A DNA stretch of 64,000 bases. It comes from Methylobacterium aquaticum (GTDB lineage: Bacteria > Pseudomonadota > Alphaproteobacteria > Rhizobiales > Beijerinckiaceae). Each line of letters starts with the position of its first letter. Within the stretch, counting starts at the first letter, position 1. The notes under the pieces were generated by a model. It did not search any database, was not told the origin of the DNA, and saw nothing but the letters and a program-made list of their open reading frames with translations. Location: contig NZ_CP043627.1 in the NCBI RefSeq assembly GCF_016804325.1, positions 667,001 through 731,000 on the forward strand. The letters run 5' to 3'. Positions 9,301 to 22,307 of this stretch are shown in pieces. The translations under genes and the position numbers were made by a program.

Positions 9301-9858
9301 ATGAGCTTCGCCTTCCTCACCCGCGCCTTCGGCGGCGGCGATCCGGCCGAGGAGGTCGAGGCCACGGCCGCCCCGGCCCGGGCCTCGCGCCGCGACCGGC
9401 GGGCCGGCCGGGCGGATGCGGTGGTGACCGAGGCCCTGAGCCAGAAGGTGCTGCACGCCTTCCTGCAGAACCGGCACCAGACCCTGGTGCCGCTGACCCT
9501 GAACCTGCGGGTGCTGGAGCCCGCGCAGCGCGACCTCGTCATCCAGGCGATGGCGGCGGCGTTCCTGGCGCAGGGGCGGCGGCAGGACCCGGCCCCGGTG
9601 CGCGATGCGCTCGCCCGGATCAGCGCCGCGGAGGCCGAGCGCCAGCGCCTCGACAAGGCGCTCGCCGCGCCCCTGGCGCTGGGCGACCTCCTCGACGCGA
9701 TCCTGGACGCCGATCTCGGCGCCTATGCCTACGTCGCCTCGCTGCTCGCCGTCGACCAGCGCCGAAGGGTCAACCAACTGTATCTCGCCTATCTCGCCGA
9801 GCGGCTGGGACTGGCCGAGGACGTGGTGTCGAGCCTGCACCGACGCTACCGGGTCTGA
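9301..9858 (+). CDS. TerB-like / DUF533-type protein
   Basis: A 185-residue protein, weakly recognised. The C-terminal half (about residues 105-185) resembles the helical DUF533/TerB domain: GAYAYVASLLAVDQ followed by LYLAYLAERLGLAEDVVSSLHRR. The N-terminal 40 residues are Ala/Arg/Glu-rich, and the Gly-rich membrane segment of typical YebE/DUF533 proteins is missing, so it is probably soluble. The ATG at 9301 is the last Met before the conserved part; earlier in-frame starts exist. It lies 104 bp before the TetR regulator on the same strand. Function unknown. Confidence 0.65.
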   Translation: MSFAFLTRAFGGGDPAEEVEATAAPARASRRDRRAGRADAVVTEALSQKVLHAFLQNRHQTLVPLTLNLRVLEPAQRDLVIQAMAAAFLAQGRRQDPAPVRDALARISAAEAERQRLDKALAAPLALGDLLDAILDADLGAYAYVASLLAVDQRRRVNQLYLAYLAERLGLAEDVVSSLHRRYRV

Positions 9859-9962
9859 AGACTGCGGCTCCAAGGCGCCGGGGCGGGGCTTCTCCTGGCG
9901 CCGACCGGCCGTTACCCTGGCGGGATCGTCGCGCCGTCGATCCTGACTGTCTTTCGAGTTCC

Positions 9963-10664
9963 ATGCCCCGCAGCCGCCCCGGCGCCCAGACCCGCGACGA
10001 GACGCATCCGGCGGACGCGCCGTTCTCCCCAGGTCCGCATTCTCCCGGCCCGAACCCCCGCGCCCGGCCGGCGCCGCCCTCCGCCGACGCGCGGCTGCTC
10101 GCCATCGCGTCCGACCACCTGCGCCGGCTCGGCCACCGGCAGGTCACCGTGGTGGGGGTCGCGGCCGAGGCGGGCATGACGCATGCCAACGTCTACCGCT
10201 ACTTCCCGTCGAAGACCGCGCTGGTCGACGCGGTGGCGGGCCGCTGGCTGCGCGAGGTCGAGGCCGAGCTCGGCGCCATCGCGGACGCGCCGGACCCCGC
10301 CGACGACAAGCTCGAACGCCTGCTCCTGGCCTTGGCCTCGATGCAGCGCGAGGTGCTGGCGCGGGACCCGCACCTGTTCGCGGTCCACCGCGACGCCACG
10401 GTCGAGTCGCGGCCGATCGCCCGGCGCCATCGCGGCCGCCTGCGCCAGCTGGTCGAGCGGGTGATCGAGGAGGGGATGAATGCCGGCACCTTCTCGCTGC
10501 GCGACCGCGAGCGCGGCATCGCCTTCATCTTCGACACCACCCATCGCTTCCTGCACCCGGTCTCGATCCAGCTCGACGCCGAGATGCCCCGCGACCTGAT
10601 CGAGACCCGCCTCGGCGCGGTCATCCGGGCGATGCTGCGGATCCTGCGCATCGGCACCCTGTAG
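9963..10664 (+). CDS. TetR/AcrR family transcriptional regulator
   Basis: A 233-residue one-component repressor. After about 40 Pro-rich residues comes the N-terminal helix-turn-helix (about 43-95), with VTVVGVAAEAGMTHANVYRYFPSKTALVDAV, the classic TetR recognition helix. The C-terminal ligand domain matches the TetR_C-type helices, with LLLALASMQREVLARDPHLF and VERVIEEGMNAGTF. The ligand and target are not evident. mdh follows 250 bp downstream on the same strand but is unlikely to be a specific target. Confidence 0.88.
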   Translation: MPRSRPGAQTRDETHPADAPFSPGPHSPGPNPRARPAPPSADARLLAIASDHLRRLGHRQVTVVGVAAEAGMTHANVYRYFPSKTALVDAVAGRWLREVEAELGAIADAPDPADDKLERLLLALASMQREVLARDPHLFAVHRDATVESRPIARRHRGRLRQLVERVIEEGMNAGTFSLRDRERGIAFIFDTTHRFLHPVSIQLDAEMPRDLIETRLGAVIRAMLRILRIGTL

Positions 10665-10692
10665 CGGCGCTGACAAACCTTCCAAAATGTAA

Positions 10693-11877
<1,185 letters not shown>

Positions 11878-11888
11878 CCCGGACCTTG

Positions 11889-11917
11889 GGCGGCGCAGGG
11901 ATCTCCCCGCGCCGCCT
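11889..11917 (+). other. GC-rich hairpin between mdh and sucC
   Basis: GGCGGCGC, then A-GGG-ATCT-CCC-C, then GCGCCGCC: an 8-bp stem with an inner 3-bp stem. There is no U-run directly behind it, so a processing or stability hairpin is more likely than a full terminator. Confidence 0.6.
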
Positions 11918-11957
11918 CCCGGACGCCCCGCCTGACTTTAAGAAAGCTTGTCGCCCC

Positions 11958-13154
<1,197 letters not shown>

Positions 13155-13162
13155 GGAGGGCA

Positions 13163-13182
13163 GGGCGCCCGCGAGGGCGCCC
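13163..13182 (+). other. Perfect hairpin with GCGA tetraloop after sucC
   Basis: GGGCGCCC, loop GCGA, GGGCGCCC, followed by TTCTCG. An 8-bp perfect stem with a stable GNRA-type tetraloop, starting 9 bp after the sucC stop. The same loop and a near-identical stem recur after sucA (17376-17395). Confidence 0.7.
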
Positions 13183-13311
13183 TTCTCGTGAGCGGGGCCC
13201 GGCGACCGGGCTCCCCCTCGGCGCAGTTTCTCAGGCGCGGTGCATCCCCTGAGGCTCGGTTCGCCTGAGCCGCACCGCCCATCCCAGAATGCAGATCTCC
13301 GGAGATCGCAC

Positions 13312-14196
13312 GTGTCCATCCTCATCGACAAGAACACCAAGGTCATCTGCCAGGGCTTCACCGGCAAGAACGGGACCTTCCACTCCGAGCAGGCGATCGC
13401 CTACGGCACCAAGATGGTCGGCGGCACCTCGCCGGGGAAGGGCGGCGCGACCCATCTCGGCCTGCCGGTGTTCGACACCGTGAAGGAAGCCCGCCACGCC
13501 ACCGGCGCCGACGCCTCGGTGGTCTACGTGCCGCCGCCGGGCGCCGCCGACGCGATCTGCGAGGCGATCGACGCCGAGATCCCGCTGATCGTCTGCATCA
13601 CCGAAGGCATCCCGGTCCTCGACATGGTGCGGGTCAAGCGCTCGCTCGAAGGTTCGAAGTCGCGCCTCATCGGCCCGAACTGCCCCGGCATCGTGACGGC
13701 CGGCGAGTCGAAGATCGGCATCATGCCGGCCAACATCTTCCGTCCGGGCTCGGTCGGCATCGTGTCGCGCTCCGGCACGCTGACCTACGAGGCGGTGTTC
13801 CAGACCACCAACGAGGGCCTCGGCCAGACCACGGCGGTCGGCATCGGCGGCGACCCGGTCAAGGGCACCGAGTTCATCGACATGCTGGAGATGTTCCTGG
13901 CCGACGACAAGACCGAGTCGATCGTGATGATCGGCGAGATCGGCGGCTCGGCCGAGGAAGAGGCGGCGCAGTTCATCCGTGACGAGGCCAAGCGCGGCCG
14001 CAAGAAGCCGATGGTCGGCTTCATCGCCGGCCGCACCGCCCCTCCCGGCCGCCGCATGGGGCATGCCGGCGCGATCATCTCGGGCGGCAAGGGCGGCGCC
14101 GAGGACAAGATCGCCGCGATGGAGGAGGCCGGCATCCGCGTCTCGCCGTCGCCGGCCCGCCTCGGCAAGACCCTGGTCGAGGTCCTGAAGGGCTAA
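13312..14196 (+). CDS. sucD: Succinate-CoA ligase subunit alpha
   Basis: Alpha subunit of succinyl-CoA synthetase, carrying the phosphohistidine. 294 residues. The CoA-binding Rossmann part has [15 protein letters not shown] and TSPGKGG, and the active-site His lies in [15 protein letters not shown] (about residue 250), as expected. I start at the GTG at 13312 ([15 protein letters not shown] is the conserved family N-terminus) because ctccggagatcgca gives a GGAGA site; upstream in-frame sequence is not conserved. Ends at 14196 inside a small hairpin. Partner of sucC. Confidence 0.96.
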   Translation: MSILIDKNTKVICQGFTGKNGTFHSEQAIAYGTKMVGGTSPGKGGATHLGLPVFDTVKEARHATGADASVVYVPPPGAADAICEAIDAEIPLIVCITEGIPVLDMVRVKRSLEGSKSRLIGPNCPGIVTAGESKIGIMPANIFRPGSVGIVSRSGTLTYEAVFQTTNEGLGQTTAVGIGGDPVKGTEFIDMLEMFLADDKTESIVMIGEIGGSAEEEAAQFIRDEAKRGRKKPMVGFIAGRTAPPGRRMGHAGAIISGGKGGAEDKIAAMEEAGIRVSPSPARLGKTLVEVLKG

Positions 14197-14206
14197 AAAG
14201 CCCTTC
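14187..14206 (+). other. Hairpin overlapping the sucD stop codon
   Basis: GAAGGGCT, loop AAAA, AGCCCTTC. The left arm covers the last sense codons and the first base of the TAA stop. No T-run follows. Possible weak terminator or 3' end stabiliser. Confidence 0.45.
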
Positions 14207-14408
14207 GCCTCGCGCATGGCAGGCGTGGCGTGCGGAATTCCGGTTCCGCATCCATATCGCAAGCAAACGTCAACTCTCTTGAGTGCGTAAGACATCCTCG
14301 CGCCCGGTGAGACCGGGCGCCCCCACCGTCGATCCCCCGCCATCCTCCCGCCTCAACTGTTGGCGAGAAGCCGGGCCTCGATCGACCAGCGCGGATAGAC
14401 AGATCGCC

Positions 14409-17363
14409 ATGGCACGCCAGGACGCGAACGACGCCCTCCTCGGAACCTCGTTCCTCTACGGAGGCAACGCCGACTACATCGAGGAGCTCTACGCGACCTA
14501 CACCCGGGACCCCAATGCGGTCGATCCCGAGTGGCGCAGCTTCTTCTCCGGCCTGAAGGAGGAGAGCGCGATCGTGGTCAAGAACGCGGAAGGCGCGTCC
14601 TGGACCAAGCCGAACTGGCCGCTCGCCGCCAACGGCGACATCGTCTCGGCGCTCGACGGCAACTGGGCCCAGATCGAGAAGGCGGTCGGCGAGAAGATCA
14701 AGGCCAAGCAGGAGGCCAAGGGTCAGGCGGTCGCCCCGGCCGACGTGCAGCAGGCGACGAAGGATTCGGTCCGCGCGATCATGCTGATCCGCGCCTACCG
14801 CATGCGCGGCCATCTCCACGCCAAGCTCGATCCGCTGGGCCTCCAGCCGCGCGGCGACCACGAGGAGCTGCACCCGCAGCATTACGGCTTCACCGAGGCC
14901 GATTGGGACCGTCCGATCTTCCTCGACAACGTGCTCGGCATGGAGTTCGGCACCATCCGGGAGATCGTCGCGATCCTGGAGCGGACCTACTGCCAGACCC
15001 TCGGCGTCGAGTTCATGCACATCTCCGATCCGGAGGAGAAGGCCTGGATCCAGGAGCGCATCGAGGGCAAGGACAAGGAAATCTCGTTCACCGAGCAGGG
15101 CCGGCGCGCGATCCTCAACAAGATGATCGAGGCCGAGGGCTTCGAAAAGTTCCTGGACCTCAAGTATACCGGCACCAAGCGCTTCGGCCTCGACGGCTCG
15201 GAGGCGATGGTCCCGGCGCTCGAGCAGATCATCAAGCGCGGCGGTGCGCTCGGCGTCACCGACATCGTGCTCGGCATGGCCCATCGCGGCCGCCTCAACG
15301 TGCTCGCCAACGTGATGTCGAAGCCGTTCCGGGCGATCTTCCACGAGTTCAAGGGCGGCTCGTCGTCGCCGGCCGAGGTCGAGGGCTCGGGTGACGTGAA
15401 GTACCACCTCGGCGCCTCGAGCGACCGGGCCTTCGACGGCAACACCGTCCACCTGTCGCTGACCGCCAACCCGTCGCACCTCGAGATCGTCGATCCGGTG
15501 GTGCTCGGCAAGGTGCGCGCCAAGCAGGACCAGAAGGCCGACGAGCAGCGCACCACCGTGCTGCCGCTCCTCATCCACGGCGATGCCGCCTTCGCGGGCC
15601 AGGGCGTGGTGGCGGAGTGCTTCGGCCTGTCGGGCCTGAAGGGTCACCGCACCGGCGGCTCGATCCACTTCATCATCAACAACCAGATCGGCTTCACCAC
15701 CGATCCGCGCTTCTCGCGCTCCTCGCCCTACCCGTCCGACGTGGCGAAGATGGTCGAGGCGCCGATCTTCCACTGCAACGGCGACGACCCCGAGGCCGTC
15801 ACCTTCGCGGCCAAGATCGCCACCGAGTACCGGCAGAAGTTCCACAAGCCGGTGGTGATCGACATGCTCTGCTACCGCCGCTTCGGCCACAACGAGGGCG
15901 ACGAGCCCGCGTTCACCCAGCCGAAGATGTACCAGATCATCCGCAAGCATCCCTCGACGCTGGAGACCTACGGCAAGCGGCTGACCGAGAGCGGCGTGCT
16001 GAGCCAGAAGGAGCTCGACGACCGCAAGGCCGAGTTCCGCGCCACCCTCGACAGCGAGTTCGACATCGCTACCGGCTACAAGGCCAACAAGGCCGACTGG
16101 CTGGATGGCCGCTGGTCGGGCCTGAAGGCGGTGCGCGAGGACGAGGACGACCCGCGCCGCGGCCGCACCGGCGTGCCGGCCGACACCCTGCGGGAGATCG
16201 GGACAGCCATCACCACGGTGCCGAAGGACTTCCACCTGCACCGCACCATCCGGCGCTTCCTCGACAACCGCGCCAAGGCGATCGAGACCGGCGAGGGCCT
16301 GGACTGGGCGACCGCCGAGGCGCTGGCCTTCGGCTCGCTCCTCACGGAAGGCCACCGGGTCCGCCTGTCGGGCCAGGACGTCGAGCGCGGCACCTTCTCG
16401 CAGCGCCACTCCGTGGTGATCGACCAGGAGAACGAGGAGCGCTACACGCCCCTCAACCACATCAAGGACGGCCAGAGCCGCTACGAGGTCATCAACTCGA
16501 TGCTCTCGGAGGAGGCGGTGCTCGGCTTCGAGTACGGCTACACCCTCGCCGAGCCGAACTCCCTGGTGCTGTGGGAGGCGCAGTTCGGCGACTTCGCCAA
16601 CGGCGCGCAGGTCGTGGTCGACCAGTTCATCTCGTCGGGTGAGCGCAAGTGGCTGCGCATGTCGGGCCTGGTGATGCTGCTGCCGCACGGCTACGAGGGC
16701 CAGGGTCCGGAGCACTCCTCCGCTCGCCTCGAGCGCTACCTCCAGATGTGCGCCGAGGACAACATGCAGGTCGCTAACTGCACGACGCCCTCGAACTACT
16801 TCCACATCCTGCGCCGCCAGCTGAAGCGGGACTTCCGCAAGCCGCTGGTGCTGATGACCCCGAAGTCGCTGCTGCGCCACAAGCGGGCGGTCTCGGCCCT
16901 GTCGGACATCGCCGAGGGCTCGACCTTCCACCGCGTGCTCTGGGACGATGCCGAGAAGGCGCAGGACGGCGTGAAGCTGGTCAAGGACGACAAGGTCCGG
17001 CGCGTCGTGCTGTGCTCGGGCAAGGTCTATTACGACCTCTACGAGGAACGCGAGAAGCGCGGCATCTCCGACGTGTACCTGATGCGCGTCGAGCAGCTTT
17101 ACCCGTTCCCGCTGAAGTCGCTCGCCTCCGAGATCTCCCGGTTCCGCAACGCCGAGGTGGTGTGGTGCCAGGAGGAGCCCAAGAACATGGGCTCGTGGGC
17201 CTTCGTCGATCCCTACCTCGAATGGGTCCTCAACCAGGCCGGCTCCGCCTCCAAGCGCCCGCGCTACGTCGGCCGCCCGGCCTCGGCCTCGACCGCCGTC
17301 GGCCTGATGTCGAAGCACCTCGACCAGCTCCAGGCCTTCCTCAACGAGGCCCTGGCGGTCTGA
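14409..17363 (+). CDS. sucA: 2-oxoglutarate dehydrogenase E1 component
   Basis: Thiamine-diphosphate-dependent decarboxylase that starts the 2-oxoglutarate dehydrogenase reaction. The 984 residues are in the usual range. The N-terminal E2-binding segment is [23 protein letters not shown]. The core contains [38 protein letters not shown] and [12 protein letters not shown] (ThDP and metal binding), and the transketolase-like half has [19 protein letters not shown]. The ATG at 14409 was chosen by the conserved N-terminus; earlier in-frame codons encode no conserved sequence. 212 bp separate it from sucD, room for its own promoter. Confidence 0.97.
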   Translation: MARQDANDALLGTSFLYGGNADYIEELYATYTRDPNAVDPEWRSFFSGLKEESAIVVKNAEGASWTKPNWPLAANGDIVSALDGNWAQIEKAVGEKIKAKQEAKGQAVAPADVQQATKDSVRAIMLIRAYRMRGHLHAKLDPLGLQPRGDHEELHPQHYGFTEADWDRPIFLDNVLGMEFGTIREIVAILERTYCQTLGVEFMHISDPEEKAWIQERIEGKDKEISFTEQGRRAILNKMIEAEGFEKFLDLKYTGTKRFGLDGSEAMVPALEQIIKRGGALGVTDIVLGMAHRGRLNVLANVMSKPFRAIFHEFKGGSSSPAEVEGSGDVKYHLGASSDRAFDGNTVHLSLTANPSHLEIVDPVVLGKVRAKQDQKADEQRTTVLPLLIHGDAAFAGQGVVAECFGLSGLKGHRTGGSIHFIINNQIGFTTDPRFSRSSPYPSDVAKMVEAPIFHCNGDDPEAVTFAAKIATEYRQKFHKPVVIDMLCYRRFGHNEGDEPAFTQPKMYQIIRKHPSTLETYGKRLTESGVLSQKELDDRKAEFRATLDSEFDIATGYKANKADWLDGRWSGLKAVREDEDDPRRGRTGVPADTLREIGTAITTVPKDFHLHRTIRRFLDNRAKAIETGEGLDWATAEALAFGSLLTEGHRVRLSGQDVERGTFSQRHSVVIDQENEERYTPLNHIKDGQSRYEVINSMLSEEAVLGFEYGYTLAEPNSLVLWEAQFGDFANGAQVVVDQFISSGERKWLRMSGLVMLLPHGYEGQGPEHSSARLERYLQMCAEDNMQVANCTTPSNYFHILRRQLKRDFRKPLVLMTPKSLLRHKRAVSALSDIAEGSTFHRVLWDDAEKAQDGVKLVKDDKVRRVVLCSGKVYYDLYEEREKRGISDVYLMRVEQLYPFPLKSLASEISRFRNAEVVWCQEEPKNMGSWAFVDPYLEWVLNQAGSASKRPRYVGRPASASTAVGLMSKHLDQLQAFLNEALAV

Positions 17364-17375
17364 TCCTCCTTCACC

Positions 17376-17411
17376 GGCGCCCCGCGAGGGGCGCCGCCTG
17401 ATCCTTTTTTT
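17376..17411 (+). terminator. Hairpin plus T-run between sucA and sucB
   Basis: GGCGCCCC, loop GCGA, GGGGCGCC (17376-17395), then GCCTGATCC and seven T residues (17405-17411). The T-run is offset by about 9 bases, so termination may be partial. Because sucB follows only 85 bp after sucA, this could tune the E1:E2 ratio. Confidence 0.5.
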
Positions 17412-17448
17412 CGGGCGACACCCCACCGCCCCAACCCTGACGGAAGAC

Positions 17449-18729
17449 ATGGCCACCGAAATCCGCGTCCCGACGCTCGGCGAGTCCGTGAGCGAGGCCA
17501 CGATCGGCCGCTGGTTCAAGAAGCCCGGCGACATCGTGAAGGCCGACGAGCCGCTGGTCGAGCTCGAGACCGACAAGGTCACCCTCGAGGTCAACGCCCC
17601 GGCCTCCGGCCAGCTCGGCGAGATCGTCGCCAAGGACGGCGAGACGGTCGAGCCCGGCGCGCTGCTCGGCTCGATCGTCGAGGGCGGCGCCTCCGCCGGC
17701 AACGGCGCGGCCCCGAAGGCCGAGGCTCCCAAGGAGGCCCCCAAGGATTCCTCCAAGGCCGCCGCCGAGGCTCCGGCGAAGTCTTCGTCCGCCTCCTACG
17801 GCGCCCACGGCGACGCCGCCCCGAAGGGTCACGCCTCGGGCGACAACGGCCCGGCCGTCGCGCGCCTCGCCCACGAATCCGGCGTCGACCCGTCGTCGGT
17901 GAAGGGCAGCGGCAAGGACGGCCGCGTCACCAAGGGCGACATGCTCTCGGCGATCTCGTCCGGCGCCTCGGCTCCCGCCCCGGCCCCGGCCCCGCAGGCC
18001 GCCCGCGCTCCCTCGGCGCCGGACGATGCCTCCCGCGAGGAGCGGGTGCGCATGACCAAGCTGCGCCAGACCATCGCCCGGCGCCTCAAGGACGCCCAGA
18101 ACACCGCCGCGATGCTGACGACGTTCAACGACGTCGACATGGGCGCGGTGATGGCCCTGCGCCAGCAGTACAAGGACGTGTTCGAGAAGAAGCACGGCGC
18201 CAAGCTCGGCTTCATGGGCTTCTTCACCAAGGCGGTGATCGGCGCCCTGAAGGACGTGCCGGCGGTGAACGCCGAGATCGACGGCCAGGACATCGTCTAC
18301 AAGAACTACTACCACGTCGGCATCGCGGTCGGCACCGACAAGGGCCTCGTCGTGCCGGTGGTGCGCGACGCCGACCAGCTGTCGATCTCCGGCATCGAGA
18401 AGGCCATCACCGGCTTCGGCCGCAAGGCCCGCGACGGCAAGCTGTCGATCGAGGACATGCAGGGCGGCACGTTCACGATCACCAACGGCGGCATCTACGG
18501 CTCGCTGATGTCGACCCCGATCCTCAACGCGCCGCAATCGGGCATCCTCGGCATGCACCGCATCGAGGAGCGCCCGGTCGTGCGCAACGGCAAGATCGAG
18601 GCGCGGCCGATGATGTACCTCGCCTTGTCCTACGATCACCGGATCGTCGACGGGAAGGAGGCCGTGACCTTCCTGGTGCGGGTCAAGGAGGCCCTGGAGG
18701 ACCCGGCGCGCCTCGTGCTCGACCTCTGA
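17449..18729 (+). CDS. sucB: Dihydrolipoyllysine-residue succinyltransferase, E2 of 2-oxoglutarate dehydrogenase
   Basis: Core acyltransferase of the 2-oxoglutarate dehydrogenase complex. 426 residues in three parts: one lipoyl domain (1-77) with the lipoylated Lys in [11 protein letters not shown], an Ala/Pro/Lys-rich linker, a peripheral-subunit-binding domain (about 138-175, [21 protein letters not shown]), a second Ala/Pro linker, and the catalytic domain (about 200-426) ending with [17 protein letters not shown], which holds the catalytic His and Asp. A single lipoyl domain is normal for this enzyme. A 230-bp palindromic repeat follows directly after the stop. Confidence 0.97.
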   Translation: MATEIRVPTLGESVSEATIGRWFKKPGDIVKADEPLVELETDKVTLEVNAPASGQLGEIVAKDGETVEPGALLGSIVEGGASAGNGAAPKAEAPKEAPKDSSKAAAEAPAKSSSASYGAHGDAAPKGHASGDNGPAVARLAHESGVDPSSVKGSGKDGRVTKGDMLSAISSGASAPAPAPAPQAARAPSAPDDASREERVRMTKLRQTIARRLKDAQNTAAMLTTFNDVDMGAVMALRQQYKDVFEKKHGAKLGFMGFFTKAVIGALKDVPAVNAEIDGQDIVYKNYYHVGIAVGTDKGLVVPVVRDADQLSISGIEKAITGFGRKARDGKLSIEDMQGGTFTITNGGIYGSLMSTPILNAPQSGILGMHRIEERPVVRNGKIEARPMMYLALSYDHRIVDGKEAVTFLVRVKEALEDPARLVLDL

Positions 18730-18748
18730 GGCAAGTGATTCGGACCGC

Positions 18749-18981
18749 TCCCCCGGGGTGGTCCGACAAAGAAGGAGCGCGGGTCTCCCCTCTCCCGAGT
18801 GGGAGAGGGGCCGGGGGTGAGGGTGCTGCGGTTCCGCAGAATACGGAACCGTCCAGCTGCCAGCACCACGCTCAGCGATTCTGACTGAAGCGTGTCACCC
18901 TCACCCCTACCCCTCTCCCACACGGGAGAGGGGATCCCGCGCCTTGATCGTTCCAGGAGGCTCCCCTTGACAGTCCAGCTG
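18749..18981. repeat. Palindromic intergenic repeat, family A, copy 1
   Basis: Two inverted CTCTCCC/GGGAGAG arms (about 18785-18825 and 18895-18935) flank a variable centre containing ccagctgccagcaccacgctcagcgattc. The outer flanks include gtctcccctctcccgag and ggggatcccgcgccttgat. The element fills the sucB to SDR gap and ends about 35 bp before the SDR start. Confidence 0.75.
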
Positions 18982-19014
18982 TTTAGGGCCCCTCGCAACA
19001 GGGAGCACGGGGTC

Positions 19015-19773
19015 ATGGACAAGGCTGTCTCGGACAAGGTCCTGGTGGTCACCGGCGGCAGCCGCGGCATCGGCCGGGCGGTCGCCCTGCGCGCCGCGCG
19101 GGCCGGCTGGCGGGTCTGCTTCTCCTACGTCGCGGCCAAGGACGCCGCCGACGCCCTGGTGCGGGAGATCGAGGCGGCCGGCGGCACCGCGCTCGCCGTC
19201 AGGAGCGACGTCGCGCTCGAGGCCGACATTCCGGCGCTGTTCAAGGCGGCCGACGGCCTCGGCACGCTCGGCGGCCTCGTCAACAATGCCGGCGTCGTCG
19301 ACTACGCCGCCCGGGTCGACGAGATGACGTTCGCCCGGCTCCACCGGATGATGACCACCAACGTCATCGGCTCGTTCCTGTGCGCGGGCGAGGCGGTGCG
19401 GCGGATGTCGACCCGGCATGGCGGCCAGGGCGGCGTCATCGTCAACCTCTCGTCGGTGGCCGCCCGCCTCGGCGCGCCGAACCAGTACGTCGATTACGCG
19501 GCGTCGAAGGGCGCCATCGACACCTTCACCACCGGGCTCGCCGGCGAGGTCGCCGAGGAGGGGATCCGGGTCACCGGCGTCGCCCCCGGGCTGATCGAGA
19601 CCGAGATCCATGCCAGCGGCGGCCAGCCCGACCGGCTGGCGCGCTTGAGCCCGCTCGTGCCGATGAAGCGCGCCGGCACCGCCGACGAGGTCGCCTCGGC
19701 GATCATGTGGCTTCTCTCGGACGAGGCCTCCTACGCCACCGGCACGACGCTGACGATCTCGGGCGGCCGCTAA
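19015..19773 (+). CDS. SDR family oxidoreductase
   Basis: A 252-residue classical short-chain dehydrogenase/reductase. The cofactor motif is [10 protein letters not shown] (about 13-22), then NNAG (about 91), the catalytic Ser in [11 protein letters not shown] and the YxxxK dyad as [11 protein letters not shown]. The Arg/Ser-rich cofactor loop (FSYVAAKDA) leaves NAD versus NADP open. The C-terminus [12 protein letters not shown] is typical. The ATG at 19015 follows cagggagcacggggtc, with GGGAG as ribosome-binding site. It sits between sucB and lpdA, 73 bp before lpdA, but its substrate is unknown and nothing links it biochemically to the complex. Confidence 0.88.
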   Translation: MDKAVSDKVLVVTGGSRGIGRAVALRAARAGWRVCFSYVAAKDAADALVREIEAAGGTALAVRSDVALEADIPALFKAADGLGTLGGLVNNAGVVDYAARVDEMTFARLHRMMTTNVIGSFLCAGEAVRRMSTRHGGQGGVIVNLSSVAARLGAPNQYVDYAASKGAIDTFTTGLAGEVAEEGIRVTGVAPGLIETEIHASGGQPDRLARLSPLVPMKRAGTADEVASAIMWLLSDEASYATGTTLTISGGR

Positions 19774-19846
19774 CTCTCCTCACCCCATCCCCGTCATCGG
19801 CGGCTTAGCCCATGAGGCCCGCCGCTCCCAACCTCGCGAGTCCAGA

Positions 19847-21250
19847 ATGTCGTCCTACGATCTCGTCGTCATCGGCACCGGCCCCGGCGGCTATGTCTGC
19901 GCCCTGCGCGCCGCCCAGCTCGGCCTGAAGACCGCCGTGGTCGAGAAGCGCCCGACCCATGGCGGCACCTGCCTCAATGTCGGCTGCATCCCCTCGAAGG
20001 CCCTGCTCCACGCCTCCGAGGCGTTCGAGGAGGTGACCAAGCACTTCCCGGTGCTGGGCATCACCGTCGGCGAGCCGAAGCTCGACCTGGCGAAGATGAT
20101 GTCGTTCAAGCAGGAGGGCGTCGACGGCAACACCAAGGGCGTCGCGTTCCTGCTCAAGAAGAACGGCATCGACGCCTTCCAGGGCACCGGGCGGCTGGCC
20201 GGCGCCGGCCGGGTCGAGGTCACCTCGGAGGATGGCAGCAACCAGATCCTGGAGGCCAAGAACGTCGTCATCGCGACGGGCTCGGACGTCGCCAACCTGC
20301 CGGGCGTGACGATCGACGAGGAGGTCGTGGTCTCCTCGACCGGCGCCCTCGACCTGACCAAGGTCCCGGGCAGGCTCGTGGTCATCGGCGCCGGCGTGAT
20401 CGGCCTCGAGCTCGGCTCGGTCTGGCGGCGTCTCGGTTCCGAGGTCACCGTCGTCGAGTACCTCGACCGGATCCTGCCGGGCATGGACGGCGAGGTCGGC
20501 AAGCAGTTCCAGCGCATCCTGCAGAAGCAGGGCATCACCTTCCGCCTGTCGCAGAAGGTCACCGGCGTCGAGCGCAGCGGCGAGGGTGCCAAGGTCACCG
20601 TCGAGCCGGCCGCGGGCGGCACGGCCGAGACCCTGGAGGCCGACGTGGTCCTCGTCGCCATCGGCCGCACGCCCTACACCGCGGGCCTCGGCCTCGACAC
20701 GGTCGGCGTCCAGCTCGACAACAAGGGCCGGATCCAGACCGACGACCGCTACGCCACCAACGTCACCGGCATCTACGCCATCGGCGACGTGATCGCCGGC
20801 CCGATGCTCGCCCACAAGGCCGAGGACGAGGGCGTCGCGGTCGCCGAGATCCTGGCCGGCAAGGCGGGCCACGTGAATTACGGCGTGATCCCGAACGTGG
20901 TCTACACCACGCCGGAGGTCGCCTCGGTCGGCAAGTCCGAGGAGGAGCTGAAGAAGGACGGGATCGCCTACAACACCGGCAAGTTCCCGTTCACCGCGAA
21001 CGGCCGCGCCAAGGTGAACCACACCACCGACGGCTTCGTGAAGGTGCTGGCCGATGCCTCCACCGATCGGGTGCTCGGTGTCCACATCGTCGGGCCCGAT
21101 GCCGGCAACCTCATCATGGAGGTCGCGGTGGCGATGGAGTTCGGCGCCTCCTCCGAGGACATCGCCCGCACCTGCCACGCCCACCCGACCCTGACCGAGG
21201 CGGTGAAGGAAGCCGCCCTCGCGGTGGAGAAGCGCGCGCTGCACATGTGA
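19847..21250 (+). CDS. lpdA: Dihydrolipoyl dehydrogenase (E3)
   Basis: Flavoprotein that reoxidises the lipoyl groups of E2 with NAD. 467 residues: the FAD motif [19 protein letters not shown] (8-26), the redox disulphide [16 protein letters not shown] (about 40-55), the NAD motif [15 protein letters not shown] (about 180), the second FAD-binding segment [22 protein letters not shown], and the C-terminal His-Glu pair in [16 protein letters not shown]. Completes the 2-oxoglutarate dehydrogenase set; the SDR gene separates it from E2. Confidence 0.97.
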   Translation: MSSYDLVVIGTGPGGYVCALRAAQLGLKTAVVEKRPTHGGTCLNVGCIPSKALLHASEAFEEVTKHFPVLGITVGEPKLDLAKMMSFKQEGVDGNTKGVAFLLKKNGIDAFQGTGRLAGAGRVEVTSEDGSNQILEAKNVVIATGSDVANLPGVTIDEEVVVSSTGALDLTKVPGRLVVIGAGVIGLELGSVWRRLGSEVTVVEYLDRILPGMDGEVGKQFQRILQKQGITFRLSQKVTGVERSGEGAKVTVEPAAGGTAETLEADVVLVAIGRTPYTAGLGLDTVGVQLDNKGRIQTDDRYATNVTGIYAIGDVIAGPMLAHKAEDEGVAVAEILAGKAGHVNYGVIPNVVYTTPEVASVGKSEEELKKDGIAYNTGKFPFTANGRAKVNHTTDGFVKVLADASTDRVLGVHIVGPDAGNLIMEVAVAMEFGASSEDIARTCHAHPTLTEAVKEAALAVEKRALHM

Positions 21251-21274
21251 GCGCGACGGCTATACCCCTCCCCC

Positions 21275-21525
21275 CTGCGCAGGGCTGTCCGGGAAAAGAA
21301 TGGCGCGCCTCCCCTCTCCCGTGTGGGAGAGGGGCCGGGGGTGAGGGTGGCTCGGCTTAAGGATAATTCGCTGGGCGTCGAGCTGCGCAGCTCGACAGTT
21401 CTGGGTCATTGCGGAACCCGAGCCACCCTGCGCGATCTTCGATCGCCCCTACCCCTCTCCCACTCGGGAGAGGGGATCCCGCGCCTTGATTTCGAAGGGG
21501 TTTTCCCCGGACAGCGGTGCGGCAG
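21275..21525. repeat. Palindromic intergenic repeat, family A, copy 2
   Basis: The most complete copy. The outer ends are CTGCGCAGGGCTGTCCGGG and CCCCGGACAGCGGTGCGGCAG. Inside these are the two CTCCCCTCTCCC/GGGAGAGGGG arms and a centre with gtcgagctgcgcagctcgac, itself a perfect palindrome. It lies between lpdA and gntK. Confidence 0.8.
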
Positions 21526-21598
21526 AAGGGGAGGGTGACGCGCTCAACGCGGTATCGTCTGCTTGAGAATGACAAAGAAAACGGGAGGACACGCTACG

Positions 21599-22144
21599 AT
21601 GGACAATGCCCCAGGCAATCCGATTCCTCCCGCTGTCATCGTGGTGATGGGCGTCTCCGGCTCCGGCAAGAGCACGGTGGCGAGCCTGCTCGCCGGCCGG
21701 CTCGGCTGGGAGTTCGAGGATGGCGACGATTTCCATCCCCCGGCCAACGTCGAGAAGATGCAGGCCGGCCACCCCCTCACCGACGAGGATCGCTGGCCCT
21801 GGCTCGCGGCCATCGCGGCCTGGATCGACCGGCTCCGGGCCGAGGGGCGGCACGGGGTGGTGACCTGCTCGGCCCTCAAGCGGGCCTATCGCGAGATTCT
21901 GGTCGGCGATCGGCCGGACGTGCGCCTCGTCTACCTCAAGGGCGACCGCGATCTGATCGGCCGGCGCATGGCCGCCCGCCACGGCCACTTCATGCCGACG
22001 AGCCTGCTCGACAGCCAGTTCCGCACCCTGGAGGAGCCGGCGTCCGACGAGAACCCGCTCGTGGTCTCGATCGGTGCCACCCCGCAGGCGATCGTCGCCG
22101 AGATCGGCGGGGCCCTGACCGGCCGGCCGGCGCACGGCGCCTGA
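21599..22144 (+). CDS. gntK: Gluconokinase
   Basis: Phosphorylates gluconate to 6-phosphogluconate. 181 residues, matching the small GntK family. The Walker A motif is GVSGSGKST (about residues 18-26), followed by the substrate segment EDGDDFHPPANVEKMQAG, the Walker B-like region GVVTCSALKRAYRE, and VYLKGDRDLIGRRMAARHGHFMP. I start at the ATG at 21599 because acgggaggacacgctacg places GGAGG 10 bases upstream; an in-frame ATG at 21569 and a TTG at 21563 lack this. Standing alone after a repeat element. Confidence 0.93.
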   Translation: MDNAPGNPIPPAVIVVMGVSGSGKSTVASLLAGRLGWEFEDGDDFHPPANVEKMQAGHPLTDEDRWPWLAAIAAWIDRLRAEGRHGVVTCSALKRAYREILVGDRPDVRLVYLKGDRDLIGRRMAARHGHFMPTSLLDSQFRTLEEPASDENPLVVSIGATPQAIVAEIGGALTGRPAHGA

Positions 22145-22307
22145 TCCCACCCAGGACGAACCGCACCCGGCGGGCCGGACGCCCCGGTCGGTCGGAGTTT
22201 TTCCAGAAAATACGCTCGTCCGGCCCGTCGCGTCAGGATTCCTTTATGCCTGGTTTTTGACACTCCGCGGCGCCCGTGCCATCGCGGGGGCATGCTGGAC
22301 GATACTC

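Noticed and set aside
21430..21450. CRISPR-like array from the repeated palindromic units
   Set aside because: Units are not regularly spaced, no spacers of equal length and no cas genes.
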